Source: Methylocella silvestris
GTDB lineage: Bacteria > Pseudomonadota > Alphaproteobacteria > Rhizobiales > Beijerinckiaceae
Assembly: GCF_002891535.1 (NCBI RefSeq)
Contig: NZ_PDZR01000001.1
Location: 372,001-436,000 of the forward strand
Length of the DNA: 64,000 nt
Direction of reading: 5' to 3'
Below, piece after piece: positions 35,662-45,903 of the stretch. The notes beneath the pieces were generated by a model that was not told the DNA's origin, did no database searches, and was given only the letters and a program-made list of their open reading frames with translations. Made by a program: the position numbers and the translations under genes. How positions within the stretch are numbered: the first letter of the stretch is position 1; every line of letters begins with the position of its first letter.

Positions 35662-35861
35662 CACGCATCCTCCAGAGCCTTGAGCCGCGCGCGGGCGTCT
35701 TCGAGGGCCTTGTAAGCGGCATAAGTCTGCTGGGCGACGTCGTTGATCGTCATCCAGTTGACCGGCAGATCTTCGGAGAGATCGTGCAGGGCCAATTTCA
35801 TGTTGGTCGCCTTGGACGAGAGCTTCTTGATCTCGGCCTTGAGTTCATCGATGGAGCTCAA
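35661..35861 (-). CDS. CCE_0567-family small coiled-coil protein
   Basis: The 66-aa helical hairpin protein (SIDELKAEIKKLSSKATNMKLALHDLSEDLPVNWMTINDVAQQTYAAYKALEDARARLKAL) is the small protein regularly found between the NifX-associated gene and fdxB. Family members form dimeric helical bundles and may bind metal; the function in nitrogen fixation is not settled. It overlaps fdxB by one base of its stop and is separated from the gene upstream by a 73-base gap holding a hairpin. Confidence 0.88.
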   Translation of the reverse strand: MSSIDELKAEIKKLSSKATNMKLALHDLSEDLPVNWMTINDVAQQTYAAYKALEDARARLKALEDA

Positions 35862-35891
35862 ATCGTCCTCCTGAGGGTTGAGCGCGGGCTC

Positions 35892-35909
35892 CGGGGGCGC
35901 TCGCCCCCG
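35892..35909 (-). other. Intergenic hairpin before the CCE_0567-like gene
   Basis: CGGGGGCG-CT-CGCCCCCG is a perfect 8-bp stem in the 73-base gap after the NifX-associated gene. No T-run follows, so an mRNA-stability or processing role is more likely than termination. Confidence 0.5.
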
Positions 35910-35934
35910 AAGGCGCTGTTGCGAAAAGTCCGGT

Positions 35935-36402
35935 TCAGTATTTCGCTACTTCCGGGAATTTTTCGATCATCTCGACGCCCTGCTGCACATATTTCGTGCC
36001 TTCCTCGGCGAGCTTTTCGAGAGTAAGGAAGCCGAAGCGGTGCACGTCGCGCAGCTGCTTGTTGACGACGATGAGGCGTCCGGCCATGAGCACCTGGCGG
36101 CCGAAGCCTTCATGACTCATTTTCATCATCGGCGAGACCATGCAGCCGGTCGCACGCTCGATGGCGAGACCGACGGCGTTGAAGAAAAGCTCAACCCGCC
36201 ACAGGATCTCCGGATCGGGATCGCCAATAATCGGAAGCTGCTTGCGCGCCTCCTTGTCGACGATGTAGGGCGCAATGAGATCAAGATCACTCTTGTTGTC
36301 CCAGCTTCCATGCGTGTCCTGCGCGCGCCACTGCTTGATCAACTCCTTGACGAACGGAGAGTCGATCGCGGGAACTTCCGCGACGTCTACGGTCTCAACC
36401 AT
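35935..36402 (-). CDS. NifX-associated nitrogen fixation protein (DUF269)
   Basis: The 155-aa protein has the DUF269/PF03270 pattern [67 protein letters not shown]. It is conserved next to nifX in most diazotrophs and is thought to help FeMo-co biosynthesis, without a defined activity. It lies one base after nifX and is surely cotranscribed. Confidence 0.94.
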   Translation of the reverse strand: MVETVDVAEVPAIDSPFVKELIKQWRAQDTHGSWDNKSDLDLIAPYIVDKEARKQLPIIGDPDPEILWRVELFFNAVGLAIERATGCMVSPMMKMSHEGFGRQVLMAGRLIVVNKQLRDVHRFGFLTLEKLAEEGTKYVQQGVEMIEKFPEVAKY

Positions 36403-36403
36403 C

Positions 36404-36805
36404 TTACACCTCTTCCTCGAACTCGATTTTGCGTTCCTGGCCCTTCATCATGACCTTGCGCAGCCATGGCGGGGGCACGCCGTTCAGCACGGCCCTAAGC
36501 TTTTCGAGGAGATCGTCGATTTCCTCCGGCTGATTGACCTTCATCGGATGAATATTCGCCGCGACCACACGCGCCGCGCCCGAGCCGCCGATGGCGGCGA
36601 CGTAGAGGATCGCGCAATCCTTGATCGCATCGAGTTTCGGCCCGAGCTTGTCCTCATTGCCGTCTTCCTGCAGATCGCCCTGGAATTCAAAGGTCTCGAC
36701 CAGGGCGGCGCTCTCAGGCGTCAATTCATAGACCATGATGTTCTTGGCCCAGCCGAAGTGGGCGTCGACCCGCTTCAGATCCTGGGTTGCAAATGCAACT
36801 TTCAT
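36404..36805 (-). CDS. nifX: NifX, NifB-co/FeMo-co precursor carrier
   Basis: The 133-aa protein has the dinitrogenase iron-molybdenum cofactor-binding fold: [41 protein letters not shown] and an Asp/Gly-rich loop [23 protein letters not shown]. NifX passes NifB-co/VK-cluster between NifB and NifEN. The same domain is fused to the C-terminus of NifB in this window (50885-52444). It overlaps nifN by four bases. Confidence 0.95.
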   Translation of the reverse strand: MKVAFATQDLKRVDAHFGWAKNIMVYELTPESAALVETFEFQGDLQEDGNEDKLGPKLDAIKDCAILYVAAIGGSGAARVVAANIHPMKVNQPEEIDDLLEKLRAVLNGVPPPWLRKVMMKGQERKIEFEEEV

Positions 36806-38196
36806 AACGCCTCCATTCGTGCAGGTTCGCTTGACGTCTCTGGCCTCGTATGCGCGGCCGCGCCGTGATCTGTCCGCCAGCTGTCGGGATCCGGTTCATG
36901 CGCATTCACGATGAAGAGATTGCCGATTTCGAAAATCAGATTTCGCGACGCGCGATAGCCAATCGAGGTCTCGTGGCCGGCTCCGAGACGGTCGAACATC
37001 GGCACCCCAGCACGGAAGAAGGGAATGTGAAGCCGCTCGGCCGCCTGCCTTCCATGCGAATGGGTGATGAGCAGGTCGCAGTCCTTCGCGCGTTCCTCGA
37101 GATCCTCGAGGTCGCCGATCAGCACGGTCTCGACCGGCAGCTTTGCGAGCAGCGGCGATTCCGTCGTGGTCACAGCCGTCGCAATCACGGCGCCAAGATC
37201 GGTCAGCCAGCCGGCCATATTCCACAAGAGGTCCGGCTCGGCGCCGATCGCGATGCGCTTGCCGCCAAAGAAGAAATGTCCGTCGAGCATCGCGTCGACG
37301 AGTTGGCCGCGCTGCTTGCGATATTTCGCCGGAACCTCACGGCCGCTCGTCTTGGCGAGAAAGGAGATGAGATCGTCGTTCGGGGCGAGGCCGGTCAGCC
37401 GGTCAAACAGTACGAAGGGCGTCCCGGTCTTGCTCTCGAGCGTCTCCGCGGCGGCCCGCATCTGTTCGCCAATGACGAGCGTCACGCCCGCCTCGCCGAG
37501 CGTCGCGATTTCGGACAGCGATGTGCCGCCGAGGGTCGTCGGCGTGAAATCGTCGGGAATATGCCCGTCGAGCGAGCCCGAAAGATCGGGCAAAAACACC
37601 GGCGTCAGGCCGAAATCCTCGACGATGCCGCGCAGTTCGTCAATATCGCCCGGCGTCAGATGGCAGCCGACGAGGATATTGAGGCGGCTCATGTCGCGCG
37701 GCGCGCCCTTGGCTCGCTCTGGCGTCAGATCCTGAATGAGCTTGGCGACAGTCTTACCCCAGCCGTCCTGAAAGGCGTCCTTGAAATCGGGGGTCGAGAC
37801 ATAGACCATCTCGACTCCGGAGAGCTCGGGATGCCTGTCGCGGATGAGCCGGATAAAGCCCTCGACGTCGTCGCCCTTGGTTTCGGTGACGCCGGTGGAG
37901 CAGATGCCGATGATCGAGGGCTTGGCGCGCTTGACGATATTCAGCACCGCCTGTTCGACATTGTCGAGGCCGCCAAGGACGGTCGCGACTTCGCTCATCG
38001 CCGTTGTCTGCAGCGGAATGGCTTCACGAAAATGCCGGACCAGCAGGACGAGGCCGAAAGATGTGCAGCCCTGCGAGCCGTGCAGCATCGGCATACAGTT
38101 CTGCACGCCCATCATCGCCATGGCGCCGCCCATCGGCTGGCTCATCTTGAGCGGATTGACCGTGCAGGCCTTTTTGGGTTTCTGGACTGTCGCCAT
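36802..38196 (-). CDS. nifN: Nitrogenase FeMo-co scaffold subunit NifN
   Basis: The 464-aa NifK-like subunit of the NifEN scaffold opens with KKACTVNPLKMSQPMGGAMAMMGVQNCMPMLHGSQGCTSFGLVLLVRHFREAIPLQTTAM, the usual Cys-containing P-cluster-like site, and contains FKDAFQDGWGKTVAKLI and SHGRQAAERLHIPFFRAGVPMFDRLGAG. NifEN matures NifB-co to FeMo-co. ATG 38196 is chosen by homology; the upstream extension to 38313 is nifE read out of frame. It lies 11 bases after nifE. Confidence 0.96.
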   Translation of the reverse strand: MATVQKPKKACTVNPLKMSQPMGGAMAMMGVQNCMPMLHGSQGCTSFGLVLLVRHFREAIPLQTTAMSEVATVLGGLDNVEQAVLNIVKRAKPSIIGICSTGVTETKGDDVEGFIRLIRDRHPELSGVEMVYVSTPDFKDAFQDGWGKTVAKLIQDLTPERAKGAPRDMSRLNILVGCHLTPGDIDELRGIVEDFGLTPVFLPDLSGSLDGHIPDDFTPTTLGGTSLSEIATLGEAGVTLVIGEQMRAAAETLESKTGTPFVLFDRLTGLAPNDDLISFLAKTSGREVPAKYRKQRGQLVDAMLDGHFFFGGKRIAIGAEPDLLWNMAGWLTDLGAVIATAVTTTESPLLAKLPVETVLIGDLEDLEERAKDCDLLITHSHGRQAAERLHIPFFRAGVPMFDRLGAGHETSIGYRASRNLIFEIGNLFIVNAHEPDPDSWRTDHGAAAHTRPETSSEPARMEAL

Positions 38197-38207
38197 GGCG
38201 TTCGCCC

Positions 38208-39656
38208 TTATTCCGCTGCGAGCGCCGTCGGCGCGGCAAGTTCCGGCTCGGGCTCGGAAAACATTTCCGAAGGCTTTGTCTCCCACGGAGCCGCGCGGCG
38301 CGCCTGCTCCCACACGGGATTGTAGAGCGCCTTGTCAATCTCCTTGACGAGTTCGGCCATGCCGACATACCCCATATAGGCGTGGTGGCGCTCCTGGTTG
38401 ATATCGAGCCAGGGCATTTTCGCCTTCAGCGAGATGAACTGCGAACGGCCGCCGGAAAGCATGATGTCGGCCCGCGCGTCCTTCAGCATCTTGTACATTT
38501 CGCGCGGCGTCATGTCGTCGATCATGTGAGCGTCCTGGCCCATCAGCTCCTTGATCTTTTCCTTGTCCTCTTTGGTCGACTTCTTGACGCTGGTGCCGAC
38601 GATTTCGCATCCGGCTTCCTGCAGCGCAGCGACGACCGACCAGGATTTGACGCCCCCTGTGATGAGCAGCACGCGCTTGCCGGCGAGACGCGCGCGATAG
38701 GGTTCGATGCTCTTCCAGGCGAGCGCCTCCTCGCGGGCGATGACCGCCTCCGTGCGCTCCATGAGCTCGGCCGGGGCGCCTTTTTCGATCAGCAGCCGGG
38801 CGATCTCACGCAGCGAGTCGCTCGTGTCCTCGATGCCGTAGAAGGAGCCCTCGAAGAAGGGAATGTCGTAACGCTCCTCCATCTTGCGGGCGACGTTGAT
38901 CATCGCCTTGGAGCAGACCATCATCGAGGCCTTGGCGCGATGCGACCAGGCGACTTCCTTGTATTTGGCGTCGCCCGAGATGCAGGAAAGAATGCGAATC
39001 CCGAGCTCGTCGAACAGCGGCTTCACCTGCCACAATTCGCCGGACAGATTATATTCGCCGATGATGTTGACGTCGTAGGGCGTCGTGTACTCGGGCTCCA
39101 TCGTGCCGATCACATGATCGAGGATGGCCTCGCCAGCGAGCTTGTTGCCGAGATTTTTCGGGCCGACGAAACCCGGCGAAATGACGGGAATGACAGGCTT
39201 GTTGAATTTGGCGGCGGCAGCCTTGCAAACGGCGCCGATATCGTCGCCGATCATCGCGGGCACGCAGGTCTGATAGACGAACACGGCCGGCGGATCATAT
39301 TTGTCGATAATTTCCTTGATCGCTTTGAACAGGCGCTTCTCGCCGCCGAAGATGACGTCGGTCTCGTTGATGTCGGTCGTAAAGCCCGTGCGATAAAGTT
39401 GAGATCCGGAAGATTTGGCGCCTCGGTTGTCCCATGAATTGCCCTCGCAGGCAATCGGGCCGTGAACGAGGTGGGCGACGTCGGTGATCGGCTGCAGAGC
39501 GATCTTGGCGCCGTCAAAGGCGCAGCCGCCGGCGGCGGCTCCCGGCTGCAATTGCTTGGTGCAGCCTTTCTTGCGCTCCTTGTCGGATTTACCCTGATTT
39601 TTGTCGCAGCCCGGCTCGTTGAAAACGTCCTGGATCTTATTTGCAAGACTGGTCAT
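38208..39656 (-). CDS. nifE: Nitrogenase FeMo-co scaffold subunit NifE
   Basis: The 482-aa NifD-like subunit contains GAAAGGCAFDGAKIALQPITDVAHLVHGPIACEGNSWDNRGAKSSGSQLYRTGFTTDINETDVIFGGEKRL, typical of NifE, then FVYQTCVPAMIGDDIGAVC and INQERHHAYMGYVGM near the C-terminus. With NifN it forms the scaffold on which FeMo-co is completed. No sigma-54 promoter was found in the 167-base gap to nifK, so it is probably read from nifH, past two hairpins. Confidence 0.97.
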   Translation of the reverse strand: MTSLANKIQDVFNEPGCDKNQGKSDKERKKGCTKQLQPGAAAGGCAFDGAKIALQPITDVAHLVHGPIACEGNSWDNRGAKSSGSQLYRTGFTTDINETDVIFGGEKRLFKAIKEIIDKYDPPAVFVYQTCVPAMIGDDIGAVCKAAAAKFNKPVIPVISPGFVGPKNLGNKLAGEAILDHVIGTMEPEYTTPYDVNIIGEYNLSGELWQVKPLFDELGIRILSCISGDAKYKEVAWSHRAKASMMVCSKAMINVARKMEERYDIPFFEGSFYGIEDTSDSLREIARLLIEKGAPAELMERTEAVIAREEALAWKSIEPYRARLAGKRVLLITGGVKSWSVVAALQEAGCEIVGTSVKKSTKEDKEKIKELMGQDAHMIDDMTPREMYKMLKDARADIMLSGGRSQFISLKAKMPWLDINQERHHAYMGYVGMAELVKEIDKALYNPVWEQARRAAPWETKPSEMFSEPEPELAAPTALAAE

Positions 39657-39745
39657 GCCTACCTCTTCGACTACGAGCCATGGCGTTCTTTGGGTGGCCC
39701 CCGGGTTGCGCCAGTCGATCAGACAAGTTGCATGCGTATTTTCGT

Positions 39746-39817
39746 TTGACCGCGGTCCGCCGCAACCGCGGTCAAGGCGCGGCGCGGCGATTCCGGACGG
39801 CGCCCCGAAAGGCGCCG
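39746..39817 (-). other. Two hairpins in the nifK-nifE gap
   Basis: TTGACCGCGGT/ACCGCGGTCAA (39746-39775, 11-bp perfect stem) and CGGCGCC/GGCGCCG with loop CCGAAA (39798-39817). No T-run follows on the minus strand. They probably protect the 3' end of nifHDK mRNA or cause partial termination so that less nifEN is made. Confidence 0.65.
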
Positions 39818-39823
39818 GCGCTG

Positions 39824-41383
39824 TTAGCGGATGATGTCGAAGCTGTAGTCAGACTTCGCGACGACGTTGGTGTTGCGGTCGATCTCGTCGAAGATCTTGT
39901 CGAGGATCCACACAAGGACGTTCATCGCGCCCTGATAACCCCACACGGGATAGCGATGATAATGGTGGCGGTCGAAGATCGGGAAGCCGATGCGGATCAG
40001 CGGGGTGCCCGTATCGCGATCGAGATATTTGCCGTAGGTGTTGCCGATGAGGAAGTCGACCGGCTCGGTGAACAGCAGCGAGCGCATGTGCCACAGATCG
40101 CGGCCGCCGTAAGCGTGGCAGCCCTTGCCGAACGGCGAGGCGTCAAGAATTCCCTGCATCTTGGCTTCCCAGGCCTTGCCGCCATTGCTCGACAGAACAT
40201 GGGTCGGCTCGGCGCCAAGCTCGAGAAGGAAAGAGGCGAGGCCGATGCAGAGATCGGGATCGCCGTAGATGGCGAATTTCTTGCCGTGGATATGGGCGCT
40301 CGAATCGGCGATGGCGTCGACAAGGCGTCCGCGCTCGCGGGTCAACTCGGCCGAGATCGGCTTGCCGGTGATGCGGGAGATCGCCATCAGGAACTCGTCG
40401 GTGCCCTTGACGCCGAGCGGATGGTTGAACGCCACGACTTCGTGACCCTTGGTTTCGATGAACTTCAGGGTCTTTTCGGTGCAATATTCCTGCATCGAAA
40501 TCGTCGCTTTGGCGTGGACGGCGTCGGCGGCGTCCTCGAGCGTCGTGCCGCCGTCATACATGCGGAACTCGCCGTCGGTCGGCGTATCCCACACATCGCT
40601 GTTGTCGCCCATGATCGTGTACTCGACATTCATCGAGTTGAAGATCCGCTTGATCTCGCGCAGATTGCCGACCGTATAGCCGTCAAAACCGCCGAAGAAA
40701 TTGATCTTCTCGTTCGGAACACGCTCGAGCTTCGGCGCGGTGCCGGCCTTGCCGTCCCAGAAATGCTCAACGACGCCCTTCATCACATTGTCGTAGCCGG
40801 TGATGTGGCTGCCGACGAACGCAGGAGTGTGAGCGAACGGGACGTCATATTCTTGCGGGACCGAGCCCTTTTCCTTGGCCGTCTTGATGAAGGCGTTGAG
40901 GTCGTCGCCGATGACTTCCGCCATGCAGGTCGTCGACACCGAGATCATCTTCGGCTTGTACATGTTGTAGGTGTTGGCGAGGCCGTCGATCATGTTGTTG
41001 AGGCCGCCGAACACCGCCGCGTCTTCCGTCATCGAGGAGGAGACGCAAGAGGTCGGCTCCTTGAAATGACGCGAGAAGTGGCTGCGATAATAGGCGACGC
41101 AGCCCTGCGAGCCATGCACGAACGGGATTGTCTCCTGGAAGCCGACGGCGGCGAACACGGCGCCAAGCGGCTGGCAGGCTTTCGCCGGATTGACGGTCAG
41201 CGCTTCGCGGGCGAAATTCTGCTCGCGATATTCTTCGGTCTTGGTCCATTCGCGAACGCGTTCGAGTTCTTCGTCAGCGACGGGATTTTCGAAGTTCTTT
41301 TTCTTGTTTTCGAACATTTCCTTATATTCCGGCTGCCGGAACAGGTTGAAATGGTCGAGAACATTGTCAGGATTCTGTGGCAT
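39824..41383 (-). CDS. nifK: Nitrogenase MoFe protein beta subunit NifK
   Basis: The 519-aa beta subunit shares the P-cluster with NifD. It has the N-terminal [85 protein letters not shown] (P-cluster Cys residues and the Ser/Cys region) and [18 protein letters not shown]. The length is typical for the group with the long N-terminus. AAAGGG precedes the ATG. A hairpin lies between nifD and nifK. Confidence 0.98.
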   Translation of the reverse strand: MPQNPDNVLDHFNLFRQPEYKEMFENKKKNFENPVADEELERVREWTKTEEYREQNFAREALTVNPAKACQPLGAVFAAVGFQETIPFVHGSQGCVAYYRSHFSRHFKEPTSCVSSSMTEDAAVFGGLNNMIDGLANTYNMYKPKMISVSTTCMAEVIGDDLNAFIKTAKEKGSVPQEYDVPFAHTPAFVGSHITGYDNVMKGVVEHFWDGKAGTAPKLERVPNEKINFFGGFDGYTVGNLREIKRIFNSMNVEYTIMGDNSDVWDTPTDGEFRMYDGGTTLEDAADAVHAKATISMQEYCTEKTLKFIETKGHEVVAFNHPLGVKGTDEFLMAISRITGKPISAELTRERGRLVDAIADSSAHIHGKKFAIYGDPDLCIGLASFLLELGAEPTHVLSSNGGKAWEAKMQGILDASPFGKGCHAYGGRDLWHMRSLLFTEPVDFLIGNTYGKYLDRDTGTPLIRIGFPIFDRHHYHRYPVWGYQGAMNVLVWILDKIFDEIDRNTNVVAKSDYSFDIIR

Positions 41384-41416
41384 AGTTAAACCCTTTTAGT
41401 TCCGAAGCCGGGAGGC

Positions 41417-41440
41417 GCACTCTCCCGAAGGAGAGTGCGT
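41417..41440 (-). other. Hairpin between nifD and nifK
   Basis: CGCACTCTCC-CGAA-GGAGAGTGCG is a perfect 10-bp stem capped by a CGAA tetraloop, 16 bases past the nifD stop and about 35 bases before nifK. No T-run follows; an mRNA-stabilising or processing role is likely. Confidence 0.7.
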
Positions 41441-41455
41441 TATTAATGAAGCCGA

Positions 41456-42922
41456 TCAGGCCGCCCAGGGGGTCTTGGCCAGCTTCCAGACCGGCGAGTT
41501 GATCGCCATGTCCATGTCGCGCGCGAAGATCGCGAAGCCATCGTAGCCGTGATAGGGGCCCGAGTAGTCCCACGAGTGCATCTGGCGGAAAGGCACGCCC
41601 ATTTTCTGGAAGACGTATTTTTCCTTGATGCCGGAGCCGACGAGATCGGGCTGAATCTTTTCGACGAATTTCTCGAACTCGTAGCCGGTCACGTCGTCAT
41701 AGATCAGCGTTCCGTCCTTCACATAGTGGGTGGTGCGCTGATAATCGTCGTTGTGGCCGAACTCGTAGCCGGTCCCGACGATCTCCATTCCGAGATCCTC
41801 GTAAGCGCCGATCACGTGGCGCGGACGCAGGCCGCCGACGAACAGCATAACGGTCTTGCCTTCGAGGCGCGGCCGGTATTTGGCGATGACGGCGTCGGTC
41901 AGCGCGCGATATTTGGCGATGACGCGCTCGGCGCCTTCCTTGATCTTGTCGTCGAAATGGCTGGCGATCTTGCGCAGCGATTCCTCGATCTTGGTCGGTC
42001 CGAAGAAGTTATACTCGACCCACGGTATACCGTATTTCTCTTCCATGTGGCGCGAGATGTAGTTCATCGAACGGTAGCAGTGGAGCACGTTCAGCTTCGC
42101 CTTCGGCGTCGCCTCGAGCTCGGCGATGGTGCCGTCGCCGGACCATTGCGCAATCACGCGAAGGCCCATTTCCTCGAGCAGGATGCGGGAGGACCAGGCG
42201 TCGCCGCCGATGTTGTAGTCGCCGATGATCGCGACGTCATAGTCGGTCTGCTCGAAGCGGGCGGGCTTGCCCTCCTGCTTGTCGAACACCCAGTCGCGAA
42301 CGGCGTCGTTGGCGATATGGTGGCCAAGCGACTGCGACACGCCGCGGAAGCCTTCGCAGCGGACGGGAACGATCGTCTTGCCTTCATATTCCTTCGACTT
42401 GGCCTTGGAGACCGCCTCGATGTCGTCGCCGATGAGGCCGATCGGGCACTCGGACTGGACGGTGATGCCCTTGTTCAGGGGGAATAGGACTTGAATCTCG
42501 TCCATGATCTTGGCGAGCTTCTTGTCGCCGCCGAACACGATGTCCTTCTCCTGGAAATCGGAGGTGAACTGCATCGTGCCGAAGGTGTCGACGCCAGTGG
42601 TGCCGATGTAATAGTTGCGGCGCGAGGCCCAGGAATACTGACCGCAGCCGACGGGGCCGTGGCTGATGTGGATCATGTCCTTGATCGGACCCCACACGAC
42701 GCCCTTCGAGCCGGCATAAGCGCAGCCGCGGATCGTCATGACGCCGGGGATCGACTTGATGTTCGACTTGACGCCGCAATCAGGCTTGCCCTCTTCGAAC
42801 GTGCCGAGATGCTTGGCGCGTCGCTTGGCTGTTTTCTCCGGGTAGACTTCGAGCACCTCTTTGATGAGGGCTTTGTTCCGGGCTTTGATGTCTTCGATGG
42901 ATTCAGCAGGCGCCAGGCTCAT
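41456..42922 (-). CDS. nifD: Nitrogenase MoFe protein alpha subunit NifD
   Basis: The 488-aa alpha subunit binds FeMo-co and half of the P-cluster. Visible are [43 protein letters not shown] (P-cluster Cys residues), [23 protein letters not shown] (P-cluster Cys), [29 protein letters not shown] (FeMo-co Cys region), and [25 protein letters not shown] with the FeMo-co His. ATG 42922 with AAGGTG is preferred; the extension to 42970 is unlikely. Confidence 0.98.
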   Translation of the reverse strand: MSLAPAESIEDIKARNKALIKEVLEVYPEKTAKRRAKHLGTFEEGKPDCGVKSNIKSIPGVMTIRGCAYAGSKGVVWGPIKDMIHISHGPVGCGQYSWASRRNYYIGTTGVDTFGTMQFTSDFQEKDIVFGGDKKLAKIMDEIQVLFPLNKGITVQSECPIGLIGDDIEAVSKAKSKEYEGKTIVPVRCEGFRGVSQSLGHHIANDAVRDWVFDKQEGKPARFEQTDYDVAIIGDYNIGGDAWSSRILLEEMGLRVIAQWSGDGTIAELEATPKAKLNVLHCYRSMNYISRHMEEKYGIPWVEYNFFGPTKIEESLRKIASHFDDKIKEGAERVIAKYRALTDAVIAKYRPRLEGKTVMLFVGGLRPRHVIGAYEDLGMEIVGTGYEFGHNDDYQRTTHYVKDGTLIYDDVTGYEFEKFVEKIQPDLVGSGIKEKYVFQKMGVPFRQMHSWDYSGPYHGYDGFAIFARDMDMAINSPVWKLAKTPWAA

Positions 42923-42955
42923 GGTCGCACCTTTCAAAATCGGTTGATCGGAGGA

Positions 42956-42985
42956 GGACGCCGGCTCCATGCGGAACCGGCGTCC
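42956..42985 (-). other. Hairpin between nifH and nifD
   Basis: GGACGCCGGCTCC (42956-42968) and GGAACCGGCGTCC (42973-42985) pair over 13 bases with one G-U pair and loop ATGC, directly after the nifH stop. Stem-loops here are known in other diazotrophs to raise nifH over nifDK mRNA. Confidence 0.75.
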
Positions 42986-42994
42986 GGCCGGTGA

Positions 42995-44138
<1,144 letters not shown>

Positions 44139-44264
44139 TTGCTGTCGGCATTCGGCAGAATCGAACAGCGCTAAGCGGCACATTTGGAACGTTTTTTTTT
44201 GGCCCGCGCGGTAGGTCCGCCGCCGCCGGTGGCGCAAAGCGCACAACCGAGGCGCGGCGGTAGC

Positions 44265-44280
44265 CGGTACGTAAATTGCT
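44265..44280 (+). promoter_or_regulatory. Probable sigma-54 promoter of the receiver-like gene
   Basis: CGGTAC-GTAAA-TTGCT keeps the essential GG and GC at the right spacing (10 bases apart) with two changes in the -24 hexamer. It ends 35 bases before the ATG at 44316. Confidence 0.6.
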
Positions 44281-44315
44281 ATCCGCAAAGGAGCTCAACG
44301 CAAGGAGACAATATC

Positions 44316-44750
44316 ATGCAGATCGGCGTAGAGACGTCGCGAGCTGTCGAGAACAAACGCATTTTCGTCGTCGACGACGACGAAATCATCCGCGCCGCCC
44401 TGCAGTTCATGCTCCATGACGAGAACGAGACGCATGAAGTCGGATCGGTGCAGCGGGCGTTCGAGAAATTGCCGGATGGGAAGCCGGATCTGCTCCTGCT
44501 TGCGTCGTCGATCGTGCGCAGCGAGGGCGTCGGCGTTTTGTCGGATATCAAGCAGAAGATCCCGGGCGCCAAGATCCTGGTGATCGTCGAGTCGGCCGGC
44601 GATGAATTCGGCAAGCAATGTCTTGCCGCCGGCGCGCATAGTCTGCTCGCGAAGCCGCTAAAGCTCGAGGCGGTGCGCGAAAGGGTCGACGTTCTGCTCG
44701 GACGACGCGCCGGTTTCGCCCTGCCGCTCAGCGTTCTGAAGACGTCCTGA
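44316..44750 (+). CDS. Degenerate response-regulator receiver protein, divergent from nifH
   Basis: The 144-aa single-domain receiver has the acidic triad VVDDDE (residues 18-23), the conserved Lys in HSLLAKPL and the Ser in VIVESAG. At the phosphoacceptor place the pattern is PDLLLLASS: Ala63 instead of Asp. It therefore cannot be phosphorylated in the usual way and is probably a pseudo-receiver. No output domain is present. ATG 44316 has AAGGAG. Its probable sigma-54 promoter and the NifA site shared with nifH suggest expression during nitrogen fixation. The partner is unknown; a regulatory protein-interaction role is inferred. Confidence 0.8.
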   Translation: MQIGVETSRAVENKRIFVVDDDEIIRAALQFMLHDENETHEVGSVQRAFEKLPDGKPDLLLLASSIVRSEGVGVLSDIKQKIPGAKILVIVESAGDEFGKQCLAAGAHSLLAKPLKLEAVRERVDVLLGRRAGFALPLSVLKTS

Positions 44751-44931
44751 GGCCATCGCAGCTCTGGTCACAGGGAATGGGAGGCGGTAAGCGCTAGCGC
44801 ATCCGCCCGAAAAGACGACGGCTTTTTGACCAGGCGGATACGCCGAAACAATGGGTTAGGGCAAAAGCTGGTTCAGTTAGATCGGCTTTTGCTCTATCCG
44901 GTTCGAAACAACGATCCCCATCAAAGCATGC

Positions 44932-44960
44932 GTTCCCGGAAGGCGTCGCCTTCCGGGAAC
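44932..44960 (-). terminator. Strong hairpin at the end of the nifB-SIR2 gene string
   Basis: GTTCCCGGAAGGC-GTC-GCCTTCCGGGAAC is a perfect 13-bp stem just past the SIR2-like stop (minus strand) and also lies after the receiver gene (plus strand). There is no long T-run, but its place between convergent genes fits a bidirectional terminator. Confidence 0.65.
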
Positions 44961-44968
44961 TGTTCGCG

Positions 44969-45865
44969 TCAAGCGATCGAGGCCATTTGCGGGCGGCTCG
45001 CGGCGCCGTCGGTCAGTTTTGCGACAAAAGCGTCGAGCGGCTGGTCGATCCATTCGATGTTCTGTTCGCGCATGAAGCGTTCTTCGTTGCGCGTGAGCGG
45101 TCCTGGCATCACGGCCCAGTGACGATCGGAGGAGCGCTTCATGATCTGCCGCGCGAAACTGCGCTCGATCTGGCTCGAGAAGCGGCAGCCGACAAAAAGG
45201 AAGCTTTTGCCGCGGCGGATGGACTGCACCGCCTCGGGGATGGGCGTCTGGATGTCGATTTCTGTCAGAACCTCGACATAATCGGAATCCGAGATGATGT
45301 AGTTCGCTGCGGGCGAGACTGAGCCGATCGGTTGATAGATCAGCGTCGTCCATTTCAGCGTTTCATCCGGCGCGTCGGCCGGCGCTTTTGCGCCCGAACC
45401 ATCCTGGATGCGCGAGACGCCCGGGACCTGCGAGCCGTCGGCGCGGAAATAATGCACCCATTCGCCAAAATGCTCCGCCTGGCTAACGCCTTGCGCCATG
45501 CCCCAGTCGGCGCGCCCGGCGAAGGCCTTTTGCAGCAGATCATCATACCAGGCATTGACGATGATCGGCGCCTTTGCCCGGGTGGCAAGCCACGTATGCA
45601 GCGTCGTCGGAGGCGTCGCATTGGTGAACGCCTTCGTCATCGTCTGCGCGACTGTCTTGCGGTGCTTGAAATTTTCGATGAACTGCGCTGCCGCCGTCAG
45701 ATTGTTACGAATCTTGTGCGGCACCGTCGCCGCCGCGGTCAATTGGGTCACCAGCGTTTCGGGCGAATGCGGAGGGGCGGCCTCGCCGGCGAGGGCGAGC
45801 ACGCCCGGTCCGAGATAGGGAACAACCTCTCCGCGATTCATTGCCGCGAGAATTTGGTCAATCAT
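44969..45865 (-). CDS. SIR2-like fold protein of the nif cluster
   Basis: The 298-aa protein resembles the SIR2-like (SIR2_2) domain: VVPYLGPGVLALAG at the nucleotide-binding start, APIIVNAWYDDLLQKAF in place of the usual TTNYD motif, ANYIISDSDYVE and KSFLFVGCRFSSQIERSFARQIM near the end. The catalytic His expected before the Gly in YQPIGSV seems replaced by Ile, so NAD-dependent deacylation is doubtful; nucleotide binding or NAD hydrolysis is possible. It is the last gene of the nifB string, starts at ATG 45865 behind AGGAG, and lies tail-to-tail with the receiver gene. Its role in nitrogen fixation is unknown. Confidence 0.72.
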   Translation of the reverse strand: MIDQILAAMNRGEVVPYLGPGVLALAGEAAPPHSPETLVTQLTAAATVPHKIRNNLTAAAQFIENFKHRKTVAQTMTKAFTNATPPTTLHTWLATRAKAPIIVNAWYDDLLQKAFAGRADWGMAQGVSQAEHFGEWVHYFRADGSQVPGVSRIQDGSGAKAPADAPDETLKWTTLIYQPIGSVSPAANYIISDSDYVEVLTEIDIQTPIPEAVQSIRRGKSFLFVGCRFSSQIERSFARQIMKRSSDRHWAVMPGPLTRNEERFMREQNIEWIDQPLDAFVAKLTDGAASRPQMASIA

Positions 45866-45903
45866 ATTGTCTTCTCCTGCGGAGGGTCGCTGGCGACGTC
45901 GGC

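Noticed and set aside
36850-38325. 491-codon plus-strand open frame
   Set aside because: Antisense to nifN; composition typical of a shadow frame.
39657-39823. Separate sigma-54 promoter for nifE
   Set aside because: No GG-N10-GC element with an acceptable -24 hexamer was found on the minus strand of this gap.
44859-44892. GCAAAAGC/GCTTTTGC imperfect hairpin after the receiver gene
   Set aside because: The stem is short with a long loop and no T-run; too weak to call a terminator beside the much stronger hairpin at 44932.
44969-45865. SIR2-like gene as part of a phage-defence system (Thoeris- or DSR-like)
   Set aside because: No partner TIR, HerA or Argonaute gene is near, and the gene lies in an uninterrupted nif operon with nif-like codon use.
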